A stretch of DNA of 64,000 nt from contig MIEI01000008.1 in the NCBI GenBank assembly GCA_002095305.1, positions 30,734-94,733 of the forward strand, given 5' to 3'. Source of the stretch: Pantoea brenneri. GTDB lineage: Bacteria > Pseudomonadota > Gammaproteobacteria > Enterobacterales > Enterobacteriaceae. Shown piece after piece: positions 8,964 to 17,594 of the stretch (the stretch's first letter is position 1; each line of letters begins with the position of its first letter). The position numbers and the translations under genes were made by a program. The notes under the pieces are model-generated. The model did not search any database, was not told the origin of the DNA, and was given only the letters and a program-made list of their open reading frames with translations.

Positions 8964-10352
8964 ATGTCTGGCGGATTAGTAACTGCAGCCTATATCGTCG
9001 CTGCCATTCTGTTTATTTGTAGCCTCGCCGGTCTCTCGCGACATGAGACCTCTAAGCAGGGCAATATTTTTGGTATCAGCGGCATGGCGATCGCACTGGT
9101 GGCCACCATTTTTGGGCCCGACAGCGGCAACGTGGTGTGGATCCTGGTGGCGATGGTGATCGGCGGGGCAATTGGCGTGCGTCTGGCGAAGAAGGTCGAA
9201 ATGACCGAAATGCCGGAGCTGGTGGCAATTCTGCACAGCTTTGTCGGCCTGGCGGCGGTGCTGGTGGGCATCAACAGCTATATCGATCATGCGCCTGGCC
9301 TGCCGGCGGTGATGGAGAATATCCATCTGAGCGAAGTGTTTATCGGTTTCTTTATTGGCGCGGTGACCTTTACCGGTTCGCTGGTGGCGTTTGGCAAGCT
9401 GTGCGGCAAGATCTCCTCGCGGCCGCTGGCGTTGCCGCATCGTCATAAGCTCAATCTGCTGGCGCTGGTGGTCTCGTTCCTGCTGCTGCTGTGGTTCGTT
9501 AACACCAGCAGTAGCGCGGCGCAGGTATTTGCACTGCTGTTGATGACCTTGATTGCGCTGGCGTTTGGCTGGCATCTGGTGGCGTCCATCGGCGGGGCAG
9601 ATATGCCGGTGGTGGTGTCAATGCTCAACTCTTACTCCGGCTGGGCAGCTGCTGCAGCCGGCTTTATGCTGAGCAATGACCTGCTGATTGTCACCGGTGC
9701 GCTGGTCGGCTCCTCCGGTGCGATCCTCTCTTACATTATGTGTAAGGCGATGAACCGTTCGTTTATCAGCGTGATTGCCGGCGGTTTTGGCAGTGAGACC
9801 AGCAGCGGTGATGACAGCGCCGCCGCGGGTGAACACCGTGAAATCAGCGCGGAAGAGACCGCAGAGATGCTGAAAGCCTCTTCTTCGGTCATTATCACCC
9901 CTGGCTACGGTATGGCGGTGGCCCAGGCACAATACCCGGTGGCGGAAATCACCGCCAGGCTGCGTGCACTCGGTATCAAAGTACGTTTTGGCATTCATCC
10001 GGTGGCTGGTCGCTTGCCCGGCCACATGAACGTACTACTGGCCGAAGCTAAAGTGCCGTATGACGTGGTGCTGGAGATGGATGAAATCAACGATGACTTC
10101 AGCGAAACCGATACGGTGCTGGTGATTGGCGCTAACGATACCGTCAACCCGGCGGCGCAGGAAGATCCGCGCAGTCCGATTGCCGGAATGCCGGTACTGG
10201 AAGTGTGGAAAGCGCACAACGTCATCGTGTTTAAACGCTCAATGAATACCGGCTATGCCGGAGTGCAGAACCCGCTGTTCTTTAAGGAGAATACCCAGAT
10301 GCTGTTTGGCGATGCCAAAGCCAGCGTGGAAGCGATTCTGAAAGCGCTATAA
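8964..10352 (+). CDS. pntB: NAD(P) transhydrogenase beta subunit PntB
   Basis: Beta subunit of the same inner-membrane proton pump. About nine membrane helices fill residues 1-260; the NADP-binding domain III follows a charged linker, with the motif [15 protein letters not shown] at about 310-325 and the later [10 protein letters not shown] and [16 protein letters not shown] signatures. The 462 residues match E. coli PntB. The gene starts 3 bases after the pntA stop, so the pair is one operon, closed by the hairpin at 10351-10380. Confidence 0.96.
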   Translation: MSGGLVTAAYIVAAILFICSLAGLSRHETSKQGNIFGISGMAIALVATIFGPDSGNVVWILVAMVIGGAIGVRLAKKVEMTEMPELVAILHSFVGLAAVLVGINSYIDHAPGLPAVMENIHLSEVFIGFFIGAVTFTGSLVAFGKLCGKISSRPLALPHRHKLNLLALVVSFLLLLWFVNTSSSAAQVFALLLMTLIALAFGWHLVASIGGADMPVVVSMLNSYSGWAAAAAGFMLSNDLLIVTGALVGSSGAILSYIMCKAMNRSFISVIAGGFGSETSSGDDSAAAGEHREISAEETAEMLKASSSVIITPGYGMAVAQAQYPVAEITARLRALGIKVRFGIHPVAGRLPGHMNVLLAEAKVPYDVVLEMDEINDDFSETDTVLVIGANDTVNPAAQEDPRSPIAGMPVLEVWKAHNVIVFKRSMNTGYAGVQNPLFFKENTQMLFGDAKASVEAILKAL

Positions 10353-10380
10353 AAAAAAGGGCGGCTGATTAGCCGCCCTT
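10351..10380. terminator. Bidirectional terminator between pntB and uspE
   Basis: Perfect 10-base arms (10357-10366 and 10371-10380) around a GATT loop between convergent genes. The A-run at 10351-10358 gives a strong U-tract for uspE transcripts on the minus strand; the plus-strand side is weaker. Confidence 0.8.
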
Positions 10381-10394
10381 ATTACTGAGCAGGA

Positions 10395-11351
10395 TTACTC
10401 CTCCTCATCCTCTTCATCATCCAGATCGATCGGCGATTTAAAATCATCAGGTTTAATTGCCAGCAGATCGCAACGCAGATGATCAATCACCTGTTCTGCC
10501 GTATTGCCGAGAAACGCGGCCGACAAACCGGTACGTCCGATCGTTCCCAGCACTACCACACCCGCGCCGAGGTGCACCGCCAGGTCAGGAATCACCTCTT
10601 CAGGCAAACCCTTAGCAACATGGGTGAACTCTTCACCAATGGAAAATTTCTGTCGCAGTGCTTTCATCGCCACCAGATGCTGGCCGCGAATGGCGTCGTT
10701 GTAGACGCTCGGATCAAAATCGGGCAGCTCGATAGCAATATTGATTGGGGTGATAGGGTAGGCGCCAACCAGATGGACTTCAGTATGATTCACGGTTTCG
10801 GCCAGCTTAACCGTTTCACGGATCAGCTTCTGATTCAGGCCATCATGATGCGGCTCTTCACTGGCGAGGTTCACCGCCACAATCGCTTTACCGCCTTCCG
10901 GCCACGGCTGATCTTTCACCATCCACACCGGGCACGGGCATTTACGCAGCAGATGCCAGTCTGTCGGGGTAAAAATCACCGACTCCAGCCGATCGTGCTG
11001 GTGCGCCATTTTCAGCACTAAATCATGCTGGTGGGCTAACACTTCCTGAATGATGGCTTCATAGGGACGGTTGTGCCAGATGACCTTGATTTCGATCTCG
11101 ACACCGGCATCCAGGTAAGCGTGTGCCTGTTCGCGAATCCACTCGGTGCGCTGGCTGATTACGCCCTGACGCATTGAGGCGCGTTCATCAGGCGACAGCA
11201 GGGTGGTCATCTCATAGGAGAAATCATAGATAGGCAGAAAAGCTTTGATTTTGCCGCCGATGAATTGATTGAGATAGACCGCACGCCGCAGCGCAGGCTG
11301 GTCGTCTTGCTGGGCATCGATCGCGACCAGAATATTTTGGTACTGGGACAT
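10395..11351 (-). CDS. uspE: Universal stress protein E
   Basis: Cytoplasmic tandem-domain universal stress protein. Two Usp folds cover about residues 1-150 and 155-305, with starts [11 protein letters not shown] and [10 protein letters not shown] and the second-domain C-terminal motif [23 protein letters not shown]. The tail is strikingly acidic ([10 protein letters not shown]). The start is set by AAGGAG 8 bases upstream. In E. coli uspE also lies directly downstream of fnr in the same orientation; here the gap is 117 bases. UspE is linked to oxidative stress and motility, an established finding for E. coli not testable here. Confidence 0.94.
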   Translation of the reverse strand: MSQYQNILVAIDAQQDDQPALRRAVYLNQFIGGKIKAFLPIYDFSYEMTTLLSPDERASMRQGVISQRTEWIREQAHAYLDAGVEIEIKVIWHNRPYEAIIQEVLAHQHDLVLKMAHQHDRLESVIFTPTDWHLLRKCPCPVWMVKDQPWPEGGKAIVAVNLASEEPHHDGLNQKLIRETVKLAETVNHTEVHLVGAYPITPINIAIELPDFDPSVYNDAIRGQHLVAMKALRQKFSIGEEFTHVAKGLPEEVIPDLAVHLGAGVVVLGTIGRTGLSAAFLGNTAEQVIDHLRCDLLAIKPDDFKSPIDLDDEEDEEE

Positions 11352-11468
11352 GAGGAACTCTCCTTAAACCAAAGCGACTGGATTAAAGATAGCCTATGTT
11401 GCACAGCGGAAGAAGTGAAAAAGTTGCTGCCGGATCAATAAAATAACAATTATTAATCCGGCCGGCGA

Positions 11469-12221
11469 TCAGGCAGCCTGATGGCTCTGACCCGCTAACT
11501 CTTCCAGTAAGGCGTGGTTCTCAATAGTAATATATTTACCCTTCACCGCCAGCATGCCCGATTTCTGGAACCGGCCCAGCAGACGGCTGATAGTTTCGAC
11601 CGTTAAGCCGAGATAATTACCGATATCGCCACGGGTCATGGTGAGACGGAATTCGCGCTGAGAGAATCCACGCTGACCAAAGCGGCGTGACAGATTCCAG
11701 ATAAAGGCGGCCAGACGCTCTTCGGCATTTTTCTTCGACAGCAGTAAAATCATGTCCTGATCGCCTTTGATCTCACCACTCATCAGACGCATCATCTGCT
11801 GACGCAGGGCCGGCATTTTGCCTGACAGATCGTCCAGCGTTTCGAACGGAATTTCACAGACCATTGCGGTTTCCAGCGCCTGAGCAAAGCTTGGATGGCT
11901 GGCACCCATGATCGCATCAAAGCCGACCAGGTCGCCGGCCAGATGGAAACCGGTAATCTGCTCATCGCCCTGTTCGGTGATGGTATAGCTTTTAATGGTA
12001 CCGGAACGGATGGCATAAAGTGACTTAAGCTCGTCACCCGCTTTGAAAAGGGTTTGCCCTTTCTGAATAGGTTTTTTACGCTCAATGATATTGTCGAGCT
12101 GGTCCAGCTCATGTTCATTTAGCGTAAACGGGATGCAGAGCTGACTGATGCTGCAATCCTGGCAGTGAATGGCACAACCGCCCGACTGAATACGACGAAT
12201 GCTGCGTTTTTCAGGGATCAT
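11469..12221 (-). CDS. fnr: Fumarate and nitrate reduction regulator Fnr
   Basis: Oxygen-sensing CRP/FNR-family transcription factor carrying an oxygen-labile [4Fe-4S] cluster. The N-terminal cysteines C16, C20, C23 and C29 are in place (C20, C23, C29 are ligands in E. coli) and the fourth ligand lies in AMVCEIPFE at about residue 122. The cyclic-nucleotide-binding fold spans about 30-150 and the helix-turn-helix ([21 protein letters not shown]) about 195-218. At 250 residues it has the E. coli length. An FNR-type dyad 21 bases upstream of the start suggests autoregulation. Confidence 0.97.
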   Translation of the reverse strand: MIPEKRSIRRIQSGGCAIHCQDCSISQLCIPFTLNEHELDQLDNIIERKKPIQKGQTLFKAGDELKSLYAIRSGTIKSYTITEQGDEQITGFHLAGDLVGFDAIMGASHPSFAQALETAMVCEIPFETLDDLSGKMPALRQQMMRLMSGEIKGDQDMILLLSKKNAEERLAAFIWNLSRRFGQRGFSQREFRLTMTRGDIGNYLGLTVETISRLLGRFQKSGMLAVKGKYITIENHALLEELAGQSHQAA

Positions 12222-12534
12222 AATGGTTTGCTCGACGATAATTGACTGGTGTCAATTTTAACATTTTTTGTGCTGAAGGGAACTCATCCGAGCAGTTTTA
12301 GGCGCACAAAAAGTATGGACGTCAGACCGGGCACCAAACATAGCTGTGACGGGCTTCTCAGAATGCCAAAATGGCTACTGTCACGAAAAGTTGCCGCTTT
12401 TTGATCTAAAACCTGAATTGTCTGATACAAAAAATCACCAAAAACAGGGTTAGCGCAGTGCCGTTAGCTTTTGCTACGCTTTCACCCTAAGCCTGTTTTG
12501 CCCTCCATCAATTTTAATCAGGTGTGAGAAAACC
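12222..12534. other. Intergenic region between fnr and smrA
   Basis: A 313-base gap between divergent genes, expected to hold both promoters. It contains the FNR-type dyad at 12242-12255. I see no further gene or strong hairpin. Confidence 0.6.
12242..12255. promoter_or_regulatory. FNR-type dyad upstream of fnr
   Basis: TTGACTGGTGTCAA is a perfect dyad of TTGAC-N4-GTCAA; the E. coli FNR consensus is TTGAT-N4-ATCAA, so each half differs at one position. It lies 21 bases before the fnr start, where it could act as an autorepression site as known for E. coli fnr. Confidence 0.65.
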
Positions 12535-13101
12535 ATGAACCTTGATGATAACGATCTTTTTCGAGACGCCATGGGAGATGTCACTCCGTTAAAAGACACT
12601 ACCAGCACCTTATGGCTCAAATCGCCTTCAACCAAAGCGCCGCGCCATCCACCGCGCGATCCTGAACAGGAGAATTTCCTGACCCGTGGCTATCTGGATA
12701 TCGTGCCGCTGAACACGCCGCTGGAATACAAGGCTGATGGCATACAGCAGGGCGTGCTGGATAAACTGCGCAAAGGGGAGTACCGGCTGGATGCAAGCCT
12801 GAATCTGCTGCGGCAGCCGGTGGAAACCTGCCGCCAGGCGCTGTTCAATTTTATGGTGCAGGCGCACAAGCAGGGATTGCGCAATCTGCTGATCATTCAC
12901 GGCAAAGGCCGCGACGATGAGTCGCATGCCAATATTGTGCGCAGCTATCTGGCGCGCTGGCTGACCCAGTTTGACGATGTACAGACCTTCTGCGCTGCCC
13001 AGGCGCAACATGGCGGCGCGGGGGCGCTGTATGTTGGCCTGCGTAAAACCGATAAAGCGCGGCTGGATAACCGTGAGCGGCATGCTAAACGCAGCCGCTA
13101 G
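12535..13101 (+). CDS. smrA: DNA endonuclease SmrA (Smr domain)
   Basis: Cytoplasmic protein of the MutS2-related Smr family; E. coli SmrA (YdaL) nicks or cleaves DNA in vitro. The N-terminal 80 residues are polar with a conserved FLTRGYLDIVPLN segment. The Smr domain covers about 85-180 with LDASLNLLRQPVETCR and the signature IHGKGRDDESHANIVRSYL. Length 188 residues. The start ATG at 12535 is preceded by GTGAGAAAACC, a modest ribosome site. The stop codon overlaps that of the convergent LysR gene by 4 bases. Confidence 0.92.
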   Translation: MNLDDNDLFRDAMGDVTPLKDTTSTLWLKSPSTKAPRHPPRDPEQENFLTRGYLDIVPLNTPLEYKADGIQQGVLDKLRKGEYRLDASLNLLRQPVETCRQALFNFMVQAHKQGLRNLLIIHGKGRDDESHANIVRSYLARWLTQFDDVQTFCAAQAQHGGAGALYVGLRKTDKARLDNRERHAKRSR

Positions 13102-14018
13102 CTGTGGAATTTGCGCATGGTTGACATCAGCACTTCGGCGCTCAGGCTGAGCTGACTGCCGGTGCGGGTAATAATCCCTACCGGCTCGCCCGGACCGGAT
13201 GAGTTAATCGGCAGAGCGCAGACCGCATTGTGGCTAAGGTCTTCTTTAATTGCGCCGGAAGGCACAAACCAGATGTAGTCGTAACGCAACGCCAGTTGCC
13301 GCGCCAGCGAGGTCGAAGAGGTCTCAATACAGTGGGGCGGCAGCGAACAACCCTGTTCGTCGAGCATCTGCTGCGCTATACGGCGCGGTGCGGTGCCTTC
13401 AGGCGAGATCACCACCGGCCACTGCATGGCACGCGACAGGGTGACGTTGTCACTTAAGAGCGGGTGTTCCGGACGCACCACCAGCTTGAGCGATTCAAGA
13501 AACAGCAGTTCATAGGTCAGCCCGGTCATCATTTCACTGTCGGCCATCCGGCCAACGCCAATATCGAACTCACCGGCCCGTAACCCTGCCAGCAGCACAT
13601 TATTATGTAAGGTCGCCACCTGAATGGTGGTATTGGGTTGCAGCTGATGAAACCGGTCCAGGATCTGCGGCAACATGCCCATTGCGGCGGTGGTCAGCGC
13701 GCCCAGCCGGATAATGGCCGGCTGATCGGCAGGCTGCTCATTAAAGCTTTGTCCGGCGTGGTTGAGCGCGTCAAGTACCCGCACCGCATGCGTCAGGAAC
13801 TGTTCACCCATTGTGGTGAGTTGCGCGCCGAGCCGGCCACGCTCAAACAGCCTGACGCCGGTCAGCTCTTCCAGTTCATTAAGGGTTTTTGACAGGGCAG
13901 GCTGGCTCAGGCTAAGCGTTTCGGCCGCCCGGCCCAGCGTGCCTTGCTGCGCGACCGCAACAAAGGTATGTAAATGGCGCAAGCGAATGCGCTGATTGAA
14001 AAGGATATTTTTTTCCAT
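13098..14018 (-). CDS. LysR-family regulator, PcaQ-like
   Basis: Transcriptional regulator with an N-terminal winged helix (RHLHTFVAVAQQGTLGRAAETLSLSQPALSKTL region at about residues 12-45, including a typical LysR recognition helix) and a two-lobed ligand domain from about 95 to 300. Length 306 residues. The sequence resembles PcaQ, the activator of protocatechuate genes, but no pca enzymes are nearby. It is divergent from the MFS gene at 14342, the usual arrangement for a LysR protein controlling its neighbour. Predicted target: the MFS-hglS pair. The effector is unknown; an oxo-acid or dicarboxylate would fit the downstream enzyme. Confidence 0.85.
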   Translation of the reverse strand: MEKNILFNQRIRLRHLHTFVAVAQQGTLGRAAETLSLSQPALSKTLNELEELTGVRLFERGRLGAQLTTMGEQFLTHAVRVLDALNHAGQSFNEQPADQPAIIRLGALTTAAMGMLPQILDRFHQLQPNTTIQVATLHNNVLLAGLRAGEFDIGVGRMADSEMMTGLTYELLFLESLKLVVRPEHPLLSDNVTLSRAMQWPVVISPEGTAPRRIAQQMLDEQGCSLPPHCIETSSTSLARQLALRYDYIWFVPSGAIKEDLSHNAVCALPINSSGPGEPVGIITRTGSQLSLSAEVLMSTMRKFHS

Positions 14019-14341
14019 CCCTTAAACTTAATGAGGATCACCGGTAACAGGCAACCATTTAAAATGGATTTTGTTAACTTAGCTGCAAAATTATATTAAC
14101 AAATATCGCGGTGCAACCATCTCGCCAGGTAAGCCGCTGAAAAGAAACGTGTCATATGGGAATGCGGCCAGCAGGCCAGCCAGCAGGGCAACCGCAGATC
14201 AACGGGTTAGCGATTAAAAGTTGAATAATTCTCAATATCATATAAAAATCTGACGTCTTAACGTTAACGATCGGCTATCATTGGCGCCGTTTTTTTTACT
14301 AAATCTGATGTCCGATGGCGGGTGCCCGAGAGGAGTTTTCA
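14019..14341. other. Intergenic regulatory region, LysR / MFS-hglS
   Basis: A 323-base A+T-rich gap between divergent genes. It has a palindrome CCATTT-A-AAATGG at 14055-14067 and an inverted pair TTGTTAA (14071-14077) and TTAACAA (14096-14102) separated by 18 bases. Both are near the LysR start and are plausible LysR-binding sites. No gene is visible. Confidence 0.5.
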
Positions 14342-15676
14342 TTGACCAGCGTAGAGGCGGTAGATGTACGCCAGCTCATTAACCAGCAGGCGCTGAGTCG
14401 CTGGCAAAAGCGGTTAATCGCGCTCTGCTTTATTGTGGTGGCGCTTGATGGCATGGACATCGCTATTATGGGCTTTATTGCGCCGACCCTCAAAACCGCG
14501 TGGGGCGTCAGCAACCATCAGCTGGGGATGGTGATCAGTGCCGCACTGATTGGCCTGGCGCTCGGCGCGATGGTAGCCGGCCCGCTAGCCGACCGCTACG
14601 GCCGGCGGATGATGATTATTCTTAGCGTCTTCTTTTTTGGCCTCTGGACGCTGGCAACCGCGCTGTCGCAAAACATCGAACAGATGATGCTGTTCCGCTT
14701 CCTCACCGGGCTGGGGCTGGGCGCAGCGATGCCAAACGTCGGCACGCTGGTGGCTGAATACGCGCCAGAACGACGTCGGGCGTTCATCATCACCGTGGTA
14801 TTTTGCGGCTTTACCTTTGGCGCGGCCAGCGGGGGATTTGCTGCCTCGTGGCTGTTACTGCGTTACAACTGGCACTCAGTGCTGCTGCTCGGCGGGATCC
14901 TGCCGCTGCTGGTCCTGCCGTGTTTGATCCGCGGGCTGCCGGAATCGGTGCGCTTCCTGATTAGCCGCGGCGCGCCTGCGGCACGAATTCACGCTATCGT
15001 TGACCGGATGATGCCGGGCGTCACGCAGCCGGATAGCGCGTTTCATGCGCCTGAAGCCAGCGTTGCCACGCGCGGGGCGATCGCGACCGTGCTGTCGCGC
15101 AGCTACCTGTTTGGCAGCACTATGCTGTGGGGCGGCTACTTCATGGGGCTGTTTCTGGTCTACCTGATTGGCAGCTGGCTGCCGTCGCTGGTCAATACGC
15201 TGGGGATGTCGGTTACTGAAGCCGCGATTATCACCGCGATGTATCAGGCTGGCGGGACGCTGGGTTCGCTGTTTGCCGGCTGGCTGATGGATCGCTTTAA
15301 TGCCAACCTGGCACTGGCGGCGATCTACTTTTGTGGCGGGCTGTTTATCGTCGCGCTGGGGTACTCTCCGGCGGAGGTGGGCATCATGAGCGGCATCGCC
15401 TTCTGTAGCGGCTTCTGTTTCAACGGTGCCAATACCGGGATGAATGCGCTGTCCGCCAGCTATTATCCGACGCATGCCCGCGCCACCGGCTCCAGCTGGA
15501 TGCATGGCGTCGGCCGCGTCGGCGCAATTCTCAGCGCATTTGTCGGAGCAGAAATGCTGTCACTCGGCTGGTCGTTCAGCTTTATTTTTCTGCTGCTGGC
15601 CATTCCGGCGGTGGTCACTACCCTGATGCTGCTGCTAAAAAACCGCTACGGCTTTAAGCCGATCACAAATTCGTGA
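14342..15676 (+). CDS. MFS transporter, aromatic acid:H+ symporter (AAHS) type
   Basis: Twelve-helix inner-membrane carrier. The first helix contains the AAHS-family DGMD motif (LDGMDIAIMGFIAPTL) and the loop between helices 2 and 3 has the MFS signature GPLADRYGRRMM. I choose the TTG at 14342 as start because AGGAG lies 6 bases before it; an ATG at 14315 in the same frame has no ribosome site. That gives 444 residues. hglS follows after 67 bases on the same strand. AAHS members import aromatic and other organic acids such as protocatechuate or 4-hydroxybenzoate; with an oxoadipate-type dioxygenase downstream, an organic acid feeding that enzyme is my inference. Confidence 0.87.
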   Translation: MTSVEAVDVRQLINQQALSRWQKRLIALCFIVVALDGMDIAIMGFIAPTLKTAWGVSNHQLGMVISAALIGLALGAMVAGPLADRYGRRMMIILSVFFFGLWTLATALSQNIEQMMLFRFLTGLGLGAAMPNVGTLVAEYAPERRRAFIITVVFCGFTFGAASGGFAASWLLLRYNWHSVLLLGGILPLLVLPCLIRGLPESVRFLISRGAPAARIHAIVDRMMPGVTQPDSAFHAPEASVATRGAIATVLSRSYLFGSTMLWGGYFMGLFLVYLIGSWLPSLVNTLGMSVTEAAIITAMYQAGGTLGSLFAGWLMDRFNANLALAAIYFCGGLFIVALGYSPAEVGIMSGIAFCSGFCFNGANTGMNALSASYYPTHARATGSSWMHGVGRVGAILSAFVGAEMLSLGWSFSFIFLLLAIPAVVTTLMLLLKNRYGFKPITNS

Positions 15677-15743
15677 TTTTTTCCGCTGGCGCCAATCCGT
15701 TGCATTACATTAGCAGCAACGCTCACGGTGTCAGGTGGAACAG

Positions 15744-17087
15744 ATGGACAACTTTCTCACTGCGGATGCAATCCGCACCCGCTTCTCTCAGGCGATGTCC
15801 GCCATGTATCAGCAGGAAGTGCCGCAATACGGCACGCTGATGCAGTTGGTGATGGCGGTTAACGACCGCACGCTGGAATCAGAACCCGCACTGAAAGATC
15901 GTCTGGCAGCGGCGGATGAACTCAGCCGGCTCAATATTGAACGTCACGGTGCCATCCGGGTCGGCAGCGCCAGCGAACTCGCCACGCTGCGGCAGATGTT
16001 TGCGGTGATGGGGATGTATCCGGTCGGCTATTACGATCTCTCCCAGGCCGGCGTGCCGGTGCATTCCACCGCGTTCCGGCCGGTCGACGAAGCTGCCCTG
16101 CGGCGTAATCCTTTCCGCGTCTTTACCTCACTGTTACGACTGGAGCTGATAGAAGAGCCTGAGCTGCGTGAAAGGGCGGCGGCGATTCTGGCGGCGCGCG
16201 ATATCTTCACGCCGCGCTGTCGGCAACTGCTGCAGCTACATCAGCAGCAGGGTGGATTCACCGCCCCGCAGGCGGCGGAGTTTGTCACCGAAGCACTGGA
16301 AACTTTCCGCTGGCACGCCCACAGCAGCGTCGATAGCCAGACCTATCAGGCATTGAATCAGCAGCACCGGCTGATTGCTGACGTGGTCTGTTTCCCCGGC
16401 TGTCACATTAACCATCTCACTCCCCGCACGCTGGATATCGATCGGGTGCAGCAACTGATGCCGTCGCGCGGAATCGAACCGAAAACCCTGATTGAAGGAC
16501 CACCGCGTCGTCAGGTGCCAATTCTGTTACGCCAGACCAGTTTCAAGGCGCTGGAGGAAGCGATCACCTTTCGGGATGGTCATAAGGGCACCCACACCGC
16601 GCGCTTTGGTGAAATCGAGCAGCGCGGTGCAGCGCTGACGCCGAAGGGCCGGGCGCTGTATGACCGTTTGCTGCATCAGGCGGGCAGCGGTCAGGATAAC
16701 CAGCAGCATCAGCAGCATCTGAGCGATGTGTTCCGGGATTTTCCAGACGATGAGCAGACGCTGCGTCAGCAGGAGCTGGCGTGGTTCCATTACCGGCTTA
16801 GCGAAAAGGGGATGGCGAGCCCGCCAGCCCGTGGTGAGACGCTCGACAGCCTGATTGCTGAGGGACGAATCATTGCAGAACCGATTATCTATGAGGATTT
16901 TTTGCCGGTCAGCGCCGCGGGCATCTTTCAGTCAAACCTTGGCGATCACGCACAGGTCTGGTCGGCAGGCCAGGCCAGCCGGGAAGCGTTTGAAACGGCG
17001 CTGGGCAGTGCGGTGGTGGACGAGATGGCACTGTATGCGGAGCGTCAGCAACGCTCGCTGGCACGCTGTGGCGTGGTGACTTTATAG
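15744..17087 (+). CDS. hglS: 2-oxoadipate dioxygenase/decarboxylase family protein (HglS/YdcJ, DUF1338)
   Basis: Fe(II)-dependent enzyme of the VOC-like DUF1338 family. The characterised Pseudomonas member HglS converts 2-oxoadipate to D-2-hydroxyglutarate with loss of CO2 in lysine catabolism; E. coli YdcJ is the enteric relative. Residues expected to bind iron are visible: His at about 68 (IERHGAIRVG), His in FPGCHINHLTP (about 223), and Glu in ARFGEIEQRG (about 291). I use the ATG at 15744 (AGGTGG 5 bases before); a GTG at 15735 is the alternative. Length 447 residues. It lies downstream of the MFS gene and upstream of a strong hairpin. Lysine-degradation partners are absent from the window. 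Confidence 0.85.
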   Translation: MDNFLTADAIRTRFSQAMSAMYQQEVPQYGTLMQLVMAVNDRTLESEPALKDRLAAADELSRLNIERHGAIRVGSASELATLRQMFAVMGMYPVGYYDLSQAGVPVHSTAFRPVDEAALRRNPFRVFTSLLRLELIEEPELRERAAAILAARDIFTPRCRQLLQLHQQQGGFTAPQAAEFVTEALETFRWHAHSSVDSQTYQALNQQHRLIADVVCFPGCHINHLTPRTLDIDRVQQLMPSRGIEPKTLIEGPPRRQVPILLRQTSFKALEEAITFRDGHKGTHTARFGEIEQRGAALTPKGRALYDRLLHQAGSGQDNQQHQQHLSDVFRDFPDDEQTLRQQELAWFHYRLSEKGMASPPARGETLDSLIAEGRIIAEPIIYEDFLPVSAAGIFQSNLGDHAQVWSAGQASREAFETALGSAVVDEMALYAERQQRSLARCGVVTL

Positions 17088-17594
17088 CCCATGCCGTCGC
17101 AACAGGGCAATTATCCCGCCACGATAGCAGCCTCCTTCAGCGGCGATTATATTATCGCCGCTGAAGGGTGTTAGTACGAAACGGGATAGAATTACGTGCG
17201 CGCCGGGCTTAATAAGCTGAGCCGGACTGGCGCACAGTAATCGGAGAGGTGTTCCCTGATGCTGGTGCGAAACTAATAAATTAGTATTAACGATACGGTC
17301 GATGAACAGCAGAAGAGGATCTGCGCTACGCCGTTATGATTTGTTGTAATTATCTGTGTGCAGTCTTCTTTTTTGCTGTCTTCCCGCAGGATAACAGAGC
17401 CGGCAGGTGCCGGTGCAGGCTGGAAAGCGTAAGCAAATATAATCAAAAACCCTTCTGTTGCCTATTCAAACCTTTTGATGAAGTTGTTCAGTCCTTTGCT
17501 ACAACCTTCGGCATAATCTGCAAATCCGCCTCAGACATAGACATTGTCTCAAGGCCTGCAAATAATGGAGTGTCGTTAGAACAGGGATACAGGA
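17088..17594. other. Intergenic region between hglS and the carboxylesterase gene
   Basis: A 507-base gap. It contains the long hairpin at 17134-17167, a short palindrome ACTAAT-AA-ATTAGT at 17272-17285, and an A+T-rich stretch before 17595 that probably carries the esterase promoter. An open frame of 100 codons from 17336 has no ribosome site and runs into the esterase in another frame, so I do not call it. Confidence 0.5.
17134..17167. terminator. Long perfect hairpin downstream of hglS
   Basis: Fourteen-base perfectly complementary arms (17134-17147 and 17154-17167) enclose the loop TATATT, 47 bases after the hglS stop. There is no U-tract on either side, so it may be a terminator of a less usual type, a transcript-end stabiliser or a protein-binding dyad. 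Confidence 0.6.

Noticed and set aside
8976..9575. 199-codon minus-strand frame inside pntB
   Set aside because: Gln/Arg/His-rich translation typical of a shadow frame; pntB is well conserved on the other strand.
14876..15505. 209-codon minus-strand frame inside the MFS gene
   Set aside because: Composition is dominated by Gln, Arg and His; antisense to a conserved transporter.
13098..15676. Protocatechuate (pca) operon
   Set aside because: Only the regulator and carrier resemble pca components; no ring-cleavage or downstream pca enzymes are present.
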